Translations under genes and position numbers: made by a program
Assembly: GCF_000227135.1 (NCBI RefSeq)
Contig: NC_018254.1
Location: 218,450 to 282,449, forward strand
Direction: 5' to 3'
From: Leishmania donovani
Lineage: Eukaryota > Euglenozoa > Kinetoplastea > Trypanosomatida > Trypanosomatidae
DNA length: 64,000 bases
Part shown: piece after piece, positions 9,910-20,573 of the stretch
How positions within the stretch are numbered: position 1 is the stretch's first letter
Layout of the letters: every line of letters begins with the position of its first letter
Notes under the pieces: generated by a model
What the model saw: only the letters and a program-made list of their open reading frames with translations
Told to the model about the DNA's origin: nothing
Database searches by the model: none

Positions 9910-10899
9910 ATGCGCTTTGCGGTCTCGTGCGTGGCGGGTGTCGTGGGAGCGTGGGTGTGGCGGCGGTCTTCGGGCCAGGATGCGGAGTGCTACCGCGGCA
10001 TTCAGAACGCGCTCACATTCCACAATCCAGACCGCAAAGGGCGGGTCTTCAGCCAACGCTATGAACCGTACCAGCTGGGTGAGATCATCCCTATCACCGC
10101 TGACGTAGCCCTCTTCCGCTTCCTGTTACATCATAGCGAGGATGAGTTTAACCTGAGGCCCTGCTCGACACTGCAGGCGTGCTACAAGTACGGCGTGCAG
10201 CCGAAGGACCAGTGCCAACGCTTCTACACGCCCGTGACGGCAAACCACACAGCGGGCTATTTCGACCTAATCGTAAAACGCAAGAAGGATGGTCTTATGA
10301 CAAATCACCTGTTCGGCATGCATGTCGGTGATACGCTGCTCTTCCGTAGTGTCGCCTTCAAAATCCAATACCGCCCGAACCGATGGAAACACGTGGGCAT
10401 GATCGGCGGCGGCACCGGCTTCACTCCATTTCTGCAGATCATCCGACACGCCTTGACGGAGCCAGTGGATAGCAAGGAGGCGGACAGGACGAAACTGTCC
10501 TTCCTGTTCTGCAACCGCACCGAGCGGCACATCCTCCTCGGTGGCGTCTTCGATGACCTTGCGAGGCGCTACCCGCACCGCTTCCGCATGTTCTACACGA
10601 TCGATCTGGCCGTTGACAAGGGCAAGTGGTTAGAGCAGGAAAACCACTTTTTGGGATACGTAACAACCGACATGATCCGCCGCAGCATGCCGGCGCCGGA
10701 GGAGAAGAACAAGATCATCATGCTATGCGGACCAGACCCGCTGCTGTCGCACGTGGCCGGCACACCGATGTCAACGATGTCCTCCATGTCGGGTAGCCTG
10801 AACATCCAGCCCATGGCAACCGACATCAACAATCTCGTCAGCCTCGGTGGCCTTTTGAAAGAGCTCGGCTACGATAACACAGACGTGTATCGCTTCTAG
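9910..10899 (+). CDS. NADH-cytochrome b5 reductase family protein
   Basis: The 329-residue product has the ferredoxin-reductase fold of cytochrome b5 reductases, which pass electrons from NADH through FAD to cytochrome b5. A short hydrophobic N terminus (FAVSCVAGVVGAWVW) could anchor it in the outer mitochondrial or ER membrane. The FAD motif is R104-FYTPV, matching the family RxYTP(S/V). GYFDLIVKR and the GMHVGDTLLF segment follow in the expected order. The NADH site has GGGTGFTPFLQII (166-178), and near the C terminus CGPDPLL (273-279) matches the family CGPPP motif. There is a Met/Ser-rich insertion after it (about 285-305), where the usual enzyme proceeds directly to its last helix. Length is close to the family norm of about 300. 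The start is the first ATG after a good CT tract. The enzyme class is secure, the exact electron acceptor is not. Confidence 0.92.
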   Translation: MRFAVSCVAGVVGAWVWRRSSGQDAECYRGIQNALTFHNPDRKGRVFSQRYEPYQLGEIIPITADVALFRFLLHHSEDEFNLRPCSTLQACYKYGVQPKDQCQRFYTPVTANHTAGYFDLIVKRKKDGLMTNHLFGMHVGDTLLFRSVAFKIQYRPNRWKHVGMIGGGTGFTPFLQIIRHALTEPVDSKEADRTKLSFLFCNRTERHILLGGVFDDLARRYPHRFRMFYTIDLAVDKGKWLEQENHFLGYVTTDMIRRSMPAPEEKNKIIMLCGPDPLLSHVAGTPMSTMSSMSGSLNIQPMATDINNLVSLGGLLKELGYDNTDVYRF

Positions 10900-11689
10900 A
10901 GGGGCGCGCAAGTGGTACCGTCACGGCGAACGTTGTGCGGGTGCAACATGCGTTTGTGCCTCCTCAGCGGCTACGTTGTCTGTTCACATCCGCGCTTGTG
11001 TGCGCTCACGGGAAATTCAACGGAAAGCCACGCACTCCTGCATGCGCGCGCATCACACTTGCACACGTTGTCCCTGATGGGATCGTCGTGCAGGCGGGCG
11101 GCTAGAGGGAGCCCATATGTCGCATCTTTCTCCCCGCGAAAACGATTGCCTATCGCCCTTGTCGTTGCACGCTCCTTCTGCTGCTACCGCGTAGACGACG
11201 CGAAAGAAACCCGGAGAGCACGACGACTGGCCAGCGTCGCGCCATGCAATTAGGTGACTGGGAAGGAGGTGGGGAGGGGGCTGATGCGCAGGGTCGACGA
11301 GCGCTCTCGCGCGTCACAGCACGCAACTCCTTGAAAGCCCTGCCTTTGCCTGTCGCCCTCATCTGGGCTTCATGAATACACTGCCGCAGCTGCGCAGTGT
11401 TACAGGTAAACGCCTAAGAGGATGGAGAGAGGTGCCGCACCTCGCTGCTCTGCGCTGCCCTCCCCTCTTCCGCAGCCAGTCAGTGAGATCACTTCCTCAG
11501 TGCGCTGAAAAAAAAGGCGAAGAGGTATGCATGGATGACGTGCCCCCGCATGGTCGAATGGACACCCCAGATCGTGTACGCCGCGTTGGCGTCCCCCTCG
11601 CACACATGCCGGGCTGGCCCCTACATTGTTGTGATACGAATATGCTCGCATCTCATCTGCGCATCGGCTGGTCATCCTGAATAAAGACG

Positions 11690-12880
11690 CCTTCGTTTTG
11701 AGGCTCGCTGAGTTTGATGAGGACTAGATGCCCTTCAATCAGGGCGGCATCACGGAGGTCTCTTTAAGGGCCCCCCTATAGGGAAGCCCCGACGTGTCGC
11801 GTTGCCGCACCCCAACGCAGTCATTATGCAATTCTTGCGAAGCCACGGAAATCGCCCCGGCGCGTGCATTAAGCAGCTCGCAGAGGGGAGCACAGGACGT
11901 ACCTACCGGTGTCCCCTCCATGGCTTTTCGGCCCGGGGAGGAAGAAAAGACGAGCGAAGAGAGCCGCCACCTTGTCTTGGAACGAGCTGAAGGTGATCGG
12001 GGAGTCCCCAGCCCCACATCGCCCTCCACGAGCCCCGGACTCGAGCTCCAGCACACCGAAGACAACGTGAGGATTCTCATCAGCGTTTCCTCGGCGGCGT
12101 ACAAGACGCTGGCCAGTGGCGTCGGGTCCGTTTGGGAATTCCGCTTTATCTTAGGAGAGGTGAGAGCTGAGATTGCCATACGTGGCACTAAGTTTACGGA
12201 CGCCACGGAGCCTCTGCTGCCGTGTAAAGCGGGCATGCGCTGCTGCGGCTATTGTCACGGCCGTTAGCCACGCGTACAGCACAGCCGAAGGTTGTGTTGG
12301 CGGATGCTGGGGGGGGGGAGTGTCGGGCAGCGCATGCAAGGCATTCGGGGGCACCACCACGTGGCGGCAGATACCCAGCCTGTGGCCCCGCGTAGCCCCA
12401 TATCCGCGATTGCCAGCGATCCTCCGCCGAAGGAGCACACACAGCAGCGTCGTTCGCATCATGCGATGGAAGCGTAGGTGCAGGCAAGGCACACGTGCGC
12501 TGGCCACATCATCAGCATCTTCAGGAGGCTTGGCCAAGCGTCATCACGTTGTCACGCTAATGGGCACAGCGCTTAGAGCGGATGGCAAACGAGCTCTGCT
12601 CTCCAACGGGTGAGGCGGGGGAAGCGAAAACCGACGTGCTCCCGATGTGCCGCAGCACACAGCCTGCCCCCTCCCCCCTAGTGCGTTGTCTGCTGCTGCT
12701 CGGGTGGAAAACAGCGAGTCGATGGCACAGGATCCAGCGTCTCGAATCACGGAGCATTTGCCACCTGACCGAGTCGCACATGTTGGGCGACATCGCCCAT
12801 GGCAGGCCACGAAAATGGGGATGGAACCCCCAACCCGATAATTTAACTGCTTCTCCCTCCTCCGCTCATTCTCTCTCTGA
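11690..12880. mobile_element. Possible degenerate retroposon (SIDER/DIRE-like), unconfirmed
   Basis: Leishmania 3' UTRs commonly hold short degenerate retroposons. This block differs sharply in texture from the flanking CT-rich spacer and has overlapping open frames on both strands, one of which (+ strand, roughly 12050-12230) reads like ordinary protein rather than low complexity. I could not identify a poly-A tail, target-site duplication or the family signature by eye, so the boundaries and identity are guesses. Confidence 0.25.
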
Positions 12881-13349
12881 TATCATGCTCGCGAGGGGCA
12901 CGGCATACACACACGCACACACATTCATGCGTGCGTTGCAAAATCGACGACGTCAACGTGCATACACTTGGGTGCGAGGTAAAGCTGTTCCTTCGCGAAC
13001 GTCGAAAGCACTAGTGAGGTGTGTCGTTTTGAGCCACAATATTGCTTGATTTAGGTCTTCTGCCGCAGTGCATCACAGGAAGGCGGGGGCGGGGGTGTGA
13101 AAGTCGATTAGATTGCGAAACGGGGGTGCACCAGCACCACACTCAGTGAACAGCACGCACCGAGTGCAGAGGCCGTGGTCAGCGACGGCGGTGCGGCGAT
13201 CTTTGCGTAGGGGAGGTAAAAGCAGCTCAATCGTGACCGAGCCAGTGCGTCACGTGAACAGAGAGCGAAGGCACCACCCGCGCCTATTCGTCTGCTATCC
13301 CTTTTCTCTCTCTCTCGTCCCCTCTCTCCTGCCCTCACGCTTTTCGACT

Positions 13350-13351
13350 AG
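13350..13351 (+). promoter_or_regulatory. Predicted SL trans-splice acceptor (AG)
   Basis: A long CT tract (about 13297-13345) is followed by the first AG in GACTAG. A second, weaker candidate is the TTTTCAG ending at 13544, only 8 bases before the ATG. Confidence 0.45.
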
Positions 13352-13552
13352 CCGCCGCATAAATACACCCACGCAAATTATCCGGTGGATTGTGCGCAGG
13401 GCGAGTCACCGCATTCCGACTAGGCGACACTCCCCATTCCGCTCTCTGCCGCCTGCCCGTAGGCGCTTGCGGCCATTTGCTAGGCGCCAGTGCCCTCGTC
13501 GTGTAACATCTTCATTGTGCCCGGCGCCACTCTCGCCTTTTCAGCGTTCACA

Positions 13553-14158
13553 ATGTTGCGCTTCACACGTGCCTCGTTCACGGGCCGCGCGATGATCTCG
13601 CGCGGCAGTCCCGAGTGGTCTCACCGCCTCGACCTCAAGAAGGGCAAGAAAACGACGCTGGCGCACAAGCTCGGCACTAGCAAGCCCAACAACGCGTTGC
13701 AGTACGCGCAAATGACGTTGCACGACTTGACAGAATGGGTCGTGGCCTACTCGCCGTGGCCGCTAACCTTTGGTCTTGCCTGCTGCGCAGTGGAGATGAT
13801 GCACTCTTACTCGTCGCGCTACGACTTAGACCGATTTGGTATTGTGCCGCGCCCCTCTCCTCGTCAGGCGGAGATCATTATCGTCTCCGGCACCGTGACA
13901 AACAAGATGGCACCGCTGCTGCGCAACATCTACGTGCAGATGGTAAACCCAAAGTGGGTGATTTCGATGGGTAGCTGCGCCAACGGCGGTGGCTACTACC
14001 ACTTCTCGTACGCCGTGCTCCGCGGCTGCGAGCGGGCGATCCCGGTCGACTTCTGGATCCCTGGCTGCCCGCCGTCGGCTGAGAGCCTCGTATTTTGTCT
14101 GCACAACCTGCAGAAGAAGATCCGCTGGCACGAGATTCAAAAATACTCGGTGCGGTAA
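13553..14158 (+). CDS. NDUFS7: NADH:ubiquinone oxidoreductase 20 kDa subunit (PSST)
   Basis: The 201-residue product is the PSST/NuoB subunit of mitochondrial complex I, which carries the terminal [4Fe-4S] cluster N2 that hands electrons to ubiquinone. All four cluster ligands are visible: the tandem C77-C78 ([11 protein letters not shown]), C142 (SMGSCANGG) and C172 (PGCPPSAE), with family spacing. Other conserved stretches are [42 protein letters not shown] and [11 protein letters not shown]. The N terminus [14 protein letters not shown] is Arg/Ser/Thr-rich and fits a mitochondrial import presequence. The ATG at 13553 is preferred over the longer frame from 13490, since the extra residues cross a CT stretch. 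Length equals that of the family. Whether complex I is active in every trypanosomatid life stage is debated, but this subunit looks intact. Confidence 0.97.
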   Translation: MLRFTRASFTGRAMISRGSPEWSHRLDLKKGKKTTLAHKLGTSKPNNALQYAQMTLHDLTEWVVAYSPWPLTFGLACCAVEMMHSYSSRYDLDRFGIVPRPSPRQAEIIIVSGTVTNKMAPLLRNIYVQMVNPKWVISMGSCANGGGYYHFSYAVLRGCERAIPVDFWIPGCPPSAESLVFCLHNLQKKIRWHEIQKYSVR

Positions 14159-17057
14159 GCAGCGCAGAGGAGAGGCACACACCAAAGGCGAGAGCGAGCG
14201 ACGCCTATACGAGAGGGGGTGGGGGTGGCTCACTGAGGAACATGACGGGCAAAAGCGGACGCAACGCAGGCAGGCGTGCAGGCCTGAAAGGGCCCTGACA
14301 GGAGTGGGAAGGGCTTGCGCCTACGGCATCCTGGAAGGTGTGGACGGTGCCGAGAATGTGTCTCGATACCGCGGGGCTTCCTCGTTTGTATGTGTGGCAC
14401 GTCCGTTTTCCTCATCCAGCTTCCGGGCTCATGACCTCATCTGCATGGGCTGCCTTTGACTTTTATCGGCGTTCCTTTAGGAGCGCATTGCTCGTCAACA
14501 TCGTTCACTGCTTCTTTTTATTTCGTGTGCGGTGTGTCAGTGCTGTGTTGTACATCTTCGCATGTGCATGGGATCGTGCATAGAGGCAGGTGTGCATGTT
14601 GGGACCAGGCGCGCTCGTTCGCTCGCTTGCTGGCCATCTCGGAGTGCGCACGTGATCGCGTGTGCCGTGCCATCATTTTTTTCTGTTATTTTTCTTTATT
14701 GCTGGGAATCTTTTTTCTTCGCTTGTCCTCTCGGTCTCGGCCTTTTCCGTGCTTCCTCTGGACGTGTGCACTGAAGCGGTAGGCGGGTGCACCATCGGCC
14801 TCCCCCTTCCCTTTTTCGCCGCCGCCACCCCCATCAGCCACATACCCACACCTATACGTACACGCATGTCCACCTCCCTCTATTTTCTCTCTGCCCGTGT
14901 CTCTTCCACAAACTCGCCTCCCTCTGCCCATTTGTATGTTCTGTAGTGTCTTAGTTAGCTTTAGCACCTGTATAGTCTATCGTCGTCGCCGTGCCCTGAG
15001 AATGAGCGAAATGAGAAACCGAAAGCAAGACATACTCACTCTCTCTCGAAGAGACGCGCGGAAGACCGTGCATGCTCCTCTGCAAGAACGCATGCTCTCT
15101 CGCTGCGTGCATGCACTGTAGCTGTGGCGCCGCGAAGGCTTCTGCTTTGAAACACATAGGCCATAATCCGTTTTTTTTTTTGCTTATCCTGTGTGTGTTT
15201 GTGTCGTGCCTGTGTACTGCGCGGACTCCAGAAGTAAATCCATTGAGGAAGCACAGCACGCCGCCGCCGCCGTCACTCGCATGCGCAAGTCGATGGCCTT
15301 CGTCGTCCTCACCCCGTTGCCGGTGAATAGTCCCTCTCACTGTTCTACTCTGGGTGTACCTCTGGATACTAACATTGCGCCTTCGGATGTTCGACAGAAC
15401 TCCGTGCATCTGCACCTAAACACACACACACACACCTACATATGCCCCCGTCCCCCTTGATTATCTGTTTCGCGTTCACCGCCACCGCAGAACGTATGGA
15501 ACCACACGCCACACTTTCACCTCCGTTGTGATCCCATCGGACATGTTGAATATTGTTCTCGCCAAGCGTACCCCGGAACAGGTGGTTGTGGAGCACGCGG
15601 GCAGCACCCTGGATGAGGGCGCCGATACCCTTCCCCGCGGTTCAGCGCCGCGATGTGTTTACATTCAGCACAGAAGACACCACCCCATGGAGCGGCTACG
15701 CGCATGCACTGGTGGCGCGCCGCAATATGCAAGAGGCACTTGACGTGTATGCCGAGCACTAACGTCATGGTGCGTTGTAGGCACGTATGGCCCCGCGTGC
15801 CGAAGCAGCGCCGCGGCGCATCGACACTGCAGTTGCTGGTGGCCTGCATCACAGGGTTTTTGTTACTGGGACGACGACGCCCAACAGACACTTAAGCGCA
15901 GGGTTGACGTCAGGCTTTCGAGGCGATTGGGGGTGCGAGGGATGTAAAGAGAGAAGGTGAGGAGGGGGCACGAAATGCATGCATGCGTACCCCAGTGGTG
16001 CCGATGTGACCGCAGTGCCCTTGCGTCGTCGTCTCTGGCTTGATGTGGGCACTCCTACCGCGATGGTGTACCCCTGATGGCACAAGTCGAGCAGGCGCAC
16101 ACAACCACACTTATTCTATCCGTGGACTGTCCCGTTCTTGCAGTCTCCCTTCGGAGTCCTTCCGCTGTGTGTGTTTTGCGTTTTTGATGAGCCCATTGAA
16201 ATGTGTCGAGGGCTTGTGTGCGCAAAGCCGCGTCTGCTGCATCGTCCTGCGGTAGTGGTGTGCACCGCATGTGTGGCAATGGTGTGTGCCCCTCCCCCCC
16301 CTTTGCCGGTCATCCATCCGGCCCTCTTTTGCTTTTCTTCGTGTTTTTTCTTGATGGCTTACTCGCCCTACCCCACCCCCTTCCTCTCGTTATGGCCTCC
16401 CTTCTGCTAGTATGGCAGCATGCCAGCCTTCCCTTGTTTTGTCTCCCGCTGTGTCCCTCATCCGATACAGTGCCTCTCTATCTGTGTCTTATGAAGCCGC
16501 TCCTGCAGCGGGGCGCCTTTTGCCGACGAACGTTCAAAGGCGCACCTGCCCAGGCGAGCACACACACCCAGCCACACATACACACACACGAAGGGCTGCA
16601 ACGGCACGGGCGCACACTCGCGCACATAAACTGTTTGCCCAGAGCGTGTAAGTTGGAAAAAAAAAAACGAAAAAAAAAGTGGAGTACAAGGGATGCGAGA
16701 AAAGGGGACATGCTCGCAGGACTGCAACGTGCTGCCGTCTTTTCGCCCTCTCCTCCATCAGCTCCTTGGTGGCTCGGCCCCGCACTTGCTCACATCTCTT
16801 AGGGGCATGTGTGCCTCGCATCTCTTTGTCTTTGCGCGTGCATAGGAGGACTGCCTGCATGCCTTTCCTCACTCTTTCTTCACGCCATCCCTCTCCCCCT
16901 CCCTCCACGAAATCCCTCCTTCCCTCACAGACCTTTATCAGCCAGGACATGCTGGCACGCACTTCGTCGCAGTCAGCACGCACATCTCTTTCGTGAGGAC
17001 CTTCTGTGCCGTTCTCTGTCGGCCTGCGCTCCTAGGCAGGCAAGCTGAGGCGATACC
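14159..17057. other. Spacer, 2.9 kb
   Basis: Mostly CT-, T- and TG-rich 3' UTR and intergenic sequence. A block at about 15480-16110 has balanced composition and lacks homopolymers, resembling the blocks at 6.1 and 11.7 kb, and may be a decayed repeat. I see no credible gene; short frames here are low complexity. The end (16861-16930) is a CT tract with an AG that probably serves the gene at 17058. Confidence 0.6.
16929..16930 (+). promoter_or_regulatory. Predicted SL trans-splice acceptor (AG)
   Basis: A CT-rich stretch at 16861-16925 is followed by CTCACAG. The resulting leader to the ATG at 17058 would be 127 bases. Confidence 0.5.
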
Positions 17058-17390
17058 ATGCTCCACGTTGTCCTCTTCAAGACCGACGCGAAGAAGCTCG
17101 CGAAGGAGTTCCCTGGAAACTCCCTCGAGGAAGCGATCGAATCACTGCGCCAGGCCAAAATCCCCGGCCTTGTTGACTTTAACATACGACCCAAGAATAC
17201 CAGCCCCTGGCCAGGCTACCAGGATGATTCGCAGGGCTACACACACGCATTGATGTCGAGTCATGTGAGCGCGAGCGCGCTGCGCACCTACGCTGAGCAT
17301 CCGGTGCACAAGGTGCTGCAGGCGCGCCTCCTAAAGTGTGTCACGGCGCCGCCTCTCCGCATGGATCTCGATATTCATCCCAACCTGTAA
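17058..17390 (+). CDS. Dabb (stress-responsive A/B barrel) domain protein 1
   Basis: The 110-residue product fits a single Dabb domain, a ferredoxin-like dimeric barrel fold found in small stress-related proteins and in some enzymes. It opens directly on the first strand (LHVVLFK, residues 2-8) and has a long helix rich in charged residues (about 12-35, including EEAIESLRQAK). GLVDFNI forms the next strand, YTHALMSSHV (61-70) the third, and a helix carries the conserved H81-P82 (YAEHPVHKVL). The expected glycine and the tyrosine/threonine before the third strand are present. Function is not known in trypanosomatids. A paralogue lies 830 bases downstream. The ATG is the first in frame and gives a protein of normal single-domain length. 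Confidence 0.85.
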   Translation: MLHVVLFKTDAKKLAKEFPGNSLEEAIESLRQAKIPGLVDFNIRPKNTSPWPGYQDDSQGYTHALMSSHVSASALRTYAEHPVHKVLQARLLKCVTAPPLRMDLDIHPNL

Positions 17391-18220
17391 AAACGATGGC
17401 GAGGCGAAAAGAAAAACGACACAAGTCCTTCTATTCACTTAGATGTCATACCTCATATTGCGCGTTGCCACGTATCCGCAAGTCTCGATATCCGACTGCA
17501 GCTGCGCTATGATGTGCCTCCCTCTGTGCTTTTTTTTTTCGTCTGTGTGTGCGTGGGTGTATAAAAAAGCGTCTAGGCTGAAGACTAGTTTGCTTAGCGG
17601 TCATTGCGTGGCAGGCGGAGAGTGTTCAGCAGCAGAAGGCAGCTGCAGTAGCATGCAGGAGGGGGGGGTCTGGAAACTGAGAAGAACAAAGATGTGGCGC
17701 TTCGCAGCACTCATGACTCCCCGCGTGCAGCGGACGAATGTGTGCATCTGCATCTGTGTGCTTGAGTGTGTCTCAAAGACGTGTGCCGCCCCACTGTCAT
17801 CACACATGGCTTACAAGCTATTTCCATCTCATGTGCGTGTGCTCATCGGCGTCCGCCCCCTCACGGCCGCTGCTAGTGCATTAGCCTACCTGGGCACCGT
17901 TTGTGCCCCGCTTTGTGTGCGTGCCATCTCGCTTGGTTCCTTCGCCACCCCTCCCCTTGCGTCGTGCTGTCAGCTCGACGGTTCCATCTCGATCTCCTCA
18001 CATCGTCTGTGTTTCGCTGTCGTGCGCCCTTCGTTGAAGGCTTGTATAATCACAGACACCATCACAGCAGCACCCACTACAGAGACGTAGCAGACGAACA
18101 CGTACACGTGACTCATACAGTATAAGAGCCACCCCTTCACAGAGACAGAGAGGGGGAAGTGGCTGCACGTTCAGTCGTGGGACTGTGCCGTCTGCCGCGG
18201 AGTGCGTTGAGTCCAACGCC
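17391..18220. other. Spacer between the two Dabb genes
   Basis: CT/TG-rich 3' UTR and leader with no gene. A possible SL acceptor for the second Dabb gene is the CAG ending at 17973, after the CT tract at 17941-17970. Confidence 0.65.
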
Positions 18221-18604
18221 ATGGAGCTCAGCCCGTCGAATGCGACGGAGGAGGCTCACCACAAATCGTTGAACCCGCAGGTGAACTCCGTCTGCCACTG
18301 CGCGCATCTGAGGCTGAAAGGCCCGCTGCACGTCGAGAAGCTGCGCGAGCTGCTCAAGAGGGTGCGCACGACCGTGCCGGGCCTCATTGAGCTTCACTTT
18401 GGCGAAAGCATGAATGTCTCCGCGAGCAGCGCCGACTCCGCTGAGAGCAACACGCACGCCCTCTTCAGCCGCCACCAGAACGGGCATTACCTCAAAATGT
18501 ACAAGACCCACCCGGCCCACATGGATCTCATGAACTATCTAATGAGCAGGGCGGAGCGCCCGGCGACAGTGGTTGACTTCGTCAACGTCGCTTCCAGCCT
18601 TTGA
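18221..18604 (+). CDS. Dabb-like domain protein 2
   Basis: The 127-residue product has the same plan as the upstream Dabb protein but is strongly diverged. After a 20-residue polar N terminus, VCHCAHLRLK (24-33) replaces the first strand, followed by a helix (KLRELLKRVRTTV). GLIELHFGE is the second strand, NTHALFSRHQ (77-86) the third, and YKTHPAHMDLM carries the conserved His-Pro pair (H97-P98). The end, ATVVDFVNV, is the last strand. It is longer than its neighbour through the N-terminal extension and an insertion rich in Ser/Ala (about 68-76). The longer frame starts with GTG at 18185; the first ATG is at 18221. This is probably an old tandem duplicate of the gene at 17058. The biochemical role is unknown. 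Confidence 0.78.
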   Translation: MELSPSNATEEAHHKSLNPQVNSVCHCAHLRLKGPLHVEKLRELLKRVRTTVPGLIELHFGESMNVSASSADSAESNTHALFSRHQNGHYLKMYKTHPAHMDLMNYLMSRAERPATVVDFVNVASSL

Positions 18605-20573
18605 CAACCTGTCAACGGACCAGCCACCCAAAACGGTGGACGTCCGTCACACATACGCACAAACATGGAGAGGCAGAAGTGCGCTGTCGTGCACGCCGGT
18701 CGGCCGGTGCGCGAAAAAAAAAAAGAATATGTAGACCAGACATGTGCGCTCATCAAGTGAGGCAGGTACACTCTGAGACGCATTCGCCTCCGTTGCACCT
18801 CATAAACGTCAAGAGCGAAAAAGGTAGCATGGGGAGCTGCGCTCCCGCAAATCAAGCTAACTAACCACCAGGAGAAATATATGTGCATTAGCGGAGGAGG
18901 CTGGCCCTTGAAGGAGCAGAAATGGTGGATGTAGGGGAGGAAAGTTCGGGTATGGTGGTATCTCCTCTTTTATAGGACGGCATATTGGCGATGCTCCATT
19001 CACGAGCGTGGTGAGGCGATACATGACCATTGTGGGCGTAGTCGAGAGGGGGCGCTGATTTTGACCTAGCACGAAGAGCGTAGCCCTCTGTAGGTACAGC
19101 AGAGTGATGCTTGAGAAAGAATGAGAGCGATGCTGTTACTCCGTGCGCTAGTAGTACTGCTCACGGCGTGCCGAATTTTTCGTTTTGACGGCGCCGCCTC
19201 TTTGCTTAATGTGCGCCGCATGTCCATTTTTTTTTCGTCCTTTTGTTGCAACCGAAGCGGGTCTCTCACTACCTTGCTCTTTCCTGAGCCTTTCCCTTTG
19301 CTAGTACTGCTCCGATGCGCTCCTTGATCACCGCCACGTACCTCTCGCAAGCCTCTGCCACTCTTCGCTGCTGCTCTTCCTGCACGCTTAGCTTATTTTC
19401 TTTCACGGGCACCATCCGCGAAGAGGCGCTGATGGGGGCATCCCTTCTCAATATTCCTCGTTCTTTTCCGCGCGTTTTTGTTCCTCGCCTGGCACCGCCA
19501 GCAACACCAATACGCTACGACGCGCGAGAAGAAGAAACACTGACACTGGCCCTATAACCACGACAACCTCAAAACAGATAGACTAGCATTGCAGAGTCTG
19601 TATTGTCGCCCTCGGCCACGCGCAGGCATTTCTGCACACACGTACGCGCGCCTGACCATCAGCCATTGACTGCGGACACCCACTCTTCTCGCGTGGTACA
19701 AAGAGAGACGCTCTCGATTACTGTGTTCTTTTTGCTTGTTTTTGCTCCTACCTCTTTGGTTTTCTGTTTTCTTTGTGACGGGAGACGACTGCGCGGCAGG
19801 CAGAAGTTTGAAGCGGTCCTCGCGCCTTGCTTGTCGACATGTACGTGTGGATGCGCAGGTACTCCTATATTTGTATATCTATCTGTGCATGTAGATGATT
19901 GCGGTAGACGTGGCCGGGTCCTCTTCATGCAAGAGGTTTTTTTTTTTTGTGTCTACGTGTGTGTGTTTACAAAAGAAGGACGACGACACGGAAGGAGCTG
20001 ATGAAAAAAGAAAAAGGGAAAACGAAGAGAAGTCTCTCGCGCGCGTCCTTCATGAGAAAGGTCCACGGGGGGTTGGCAGCGGTCTCTCTCGCTCTCTCTT
20101 TCTCCACCGCCTTCTCTTACGGCCTCGGTGTAGCATGCCTGCTAGCGTCGACTCGCGTCGCGGGCGGCGTCACTTCTCCTCTGCCTTTCTTTTTGTTTTC
20201 GATTTCCATCCTGCCCGTCTTTCTCCCCGCCATCTCCGTTCCATCTCGACCATCTCCTGTGCACCGCCAAGAATTTCTCATACCCCTTCTAGAAGTCACG
20301 CTCTCCTGTGCTTTGTCCTTTTTTTTATTGCGTCTCACGATAGCCTTGCTTCTGCGTCGTTGTGCCGACTCGCCTCTCTCACCATCTCCCCGCTCTGTAC
20401 TTCACACCTCTGCCTATCTGTCACGCATTCTCTGTCAAGTGTGGTTGAGCGGCTCAGCACAGGCCCCATTTCTTTCTCGCGTCCTCTCTTCTTTTGCCCA
20501 CATCAAGCCTATTTCTGTCGAAGCATCTCCTCCGCCATTTTTTTCAACCGTCTCGTTCTCCCTACACGCAACG
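18605..20573. other. Spacer, 2 kb
   Basis: 3' UTR and intergenic DNA ending in a long CT-rich leader (20100-20570). A 60-residue - strand frame at 19269-19451 looks protein-like but is best explained by purine-rich complement of CT tracts. No gene supported. Confidence 0.6.
20506..20507 (+). promoter_or_regulatory. Predicted SL trans-splice acceptor (AG)
   Basis: A CT-rich stretch at 20461-20500 is followed by CATCAAG, 66 bases before the Rab1 ATG. Several other AGs nearby could also serve. Confidence 0.4.

Larger units (their letters stand above)
10900..13552. other. Spacer with a non-CT-rich block at 11690-12880
   Basis: About 2.6 kb. The first 800 bases are mixed 3' UTR. From about 11690 to 12880 the sequence is balanced in composition, lacks long homopolymers except a G run near 12309-12318, and has moderately long open frames on both strands (+ 11794-12267 from a GTG; - 11739-12236). 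None is convincing as a gene. This may be a decayed retroposon or pseudogene. The last part (13290-13350) is a strong CT tract leading to a likely SL acceptor for the complex I gene. Confidence 0.55.

Noticed and set aside
11794..12267. 157-codon + frame in the spacer after b5 reductase
   Set aside because: It starts with GTG; the first ATG gives only 115 codons. There is no recognisable family or good splice acceptor, and a frame of equal length exists on the other strand. Reported only as a possible relic.
12790..12850. tRNA-like look of GC-rich stretch with short inverted repeats
   Set aside because: No full cloverleaf or A/B box could be traced.
19269..19451. - strand frame with a helix-like, Gln/Glu/Arg-rich translation
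   Set aside because: It has no ATG until 12 codons in, is only 60 codons long, lies opposite a CT-rich stretch whose complement always reads as Lys/Glu/Arg, and would oppose the single transcription direction of the window.
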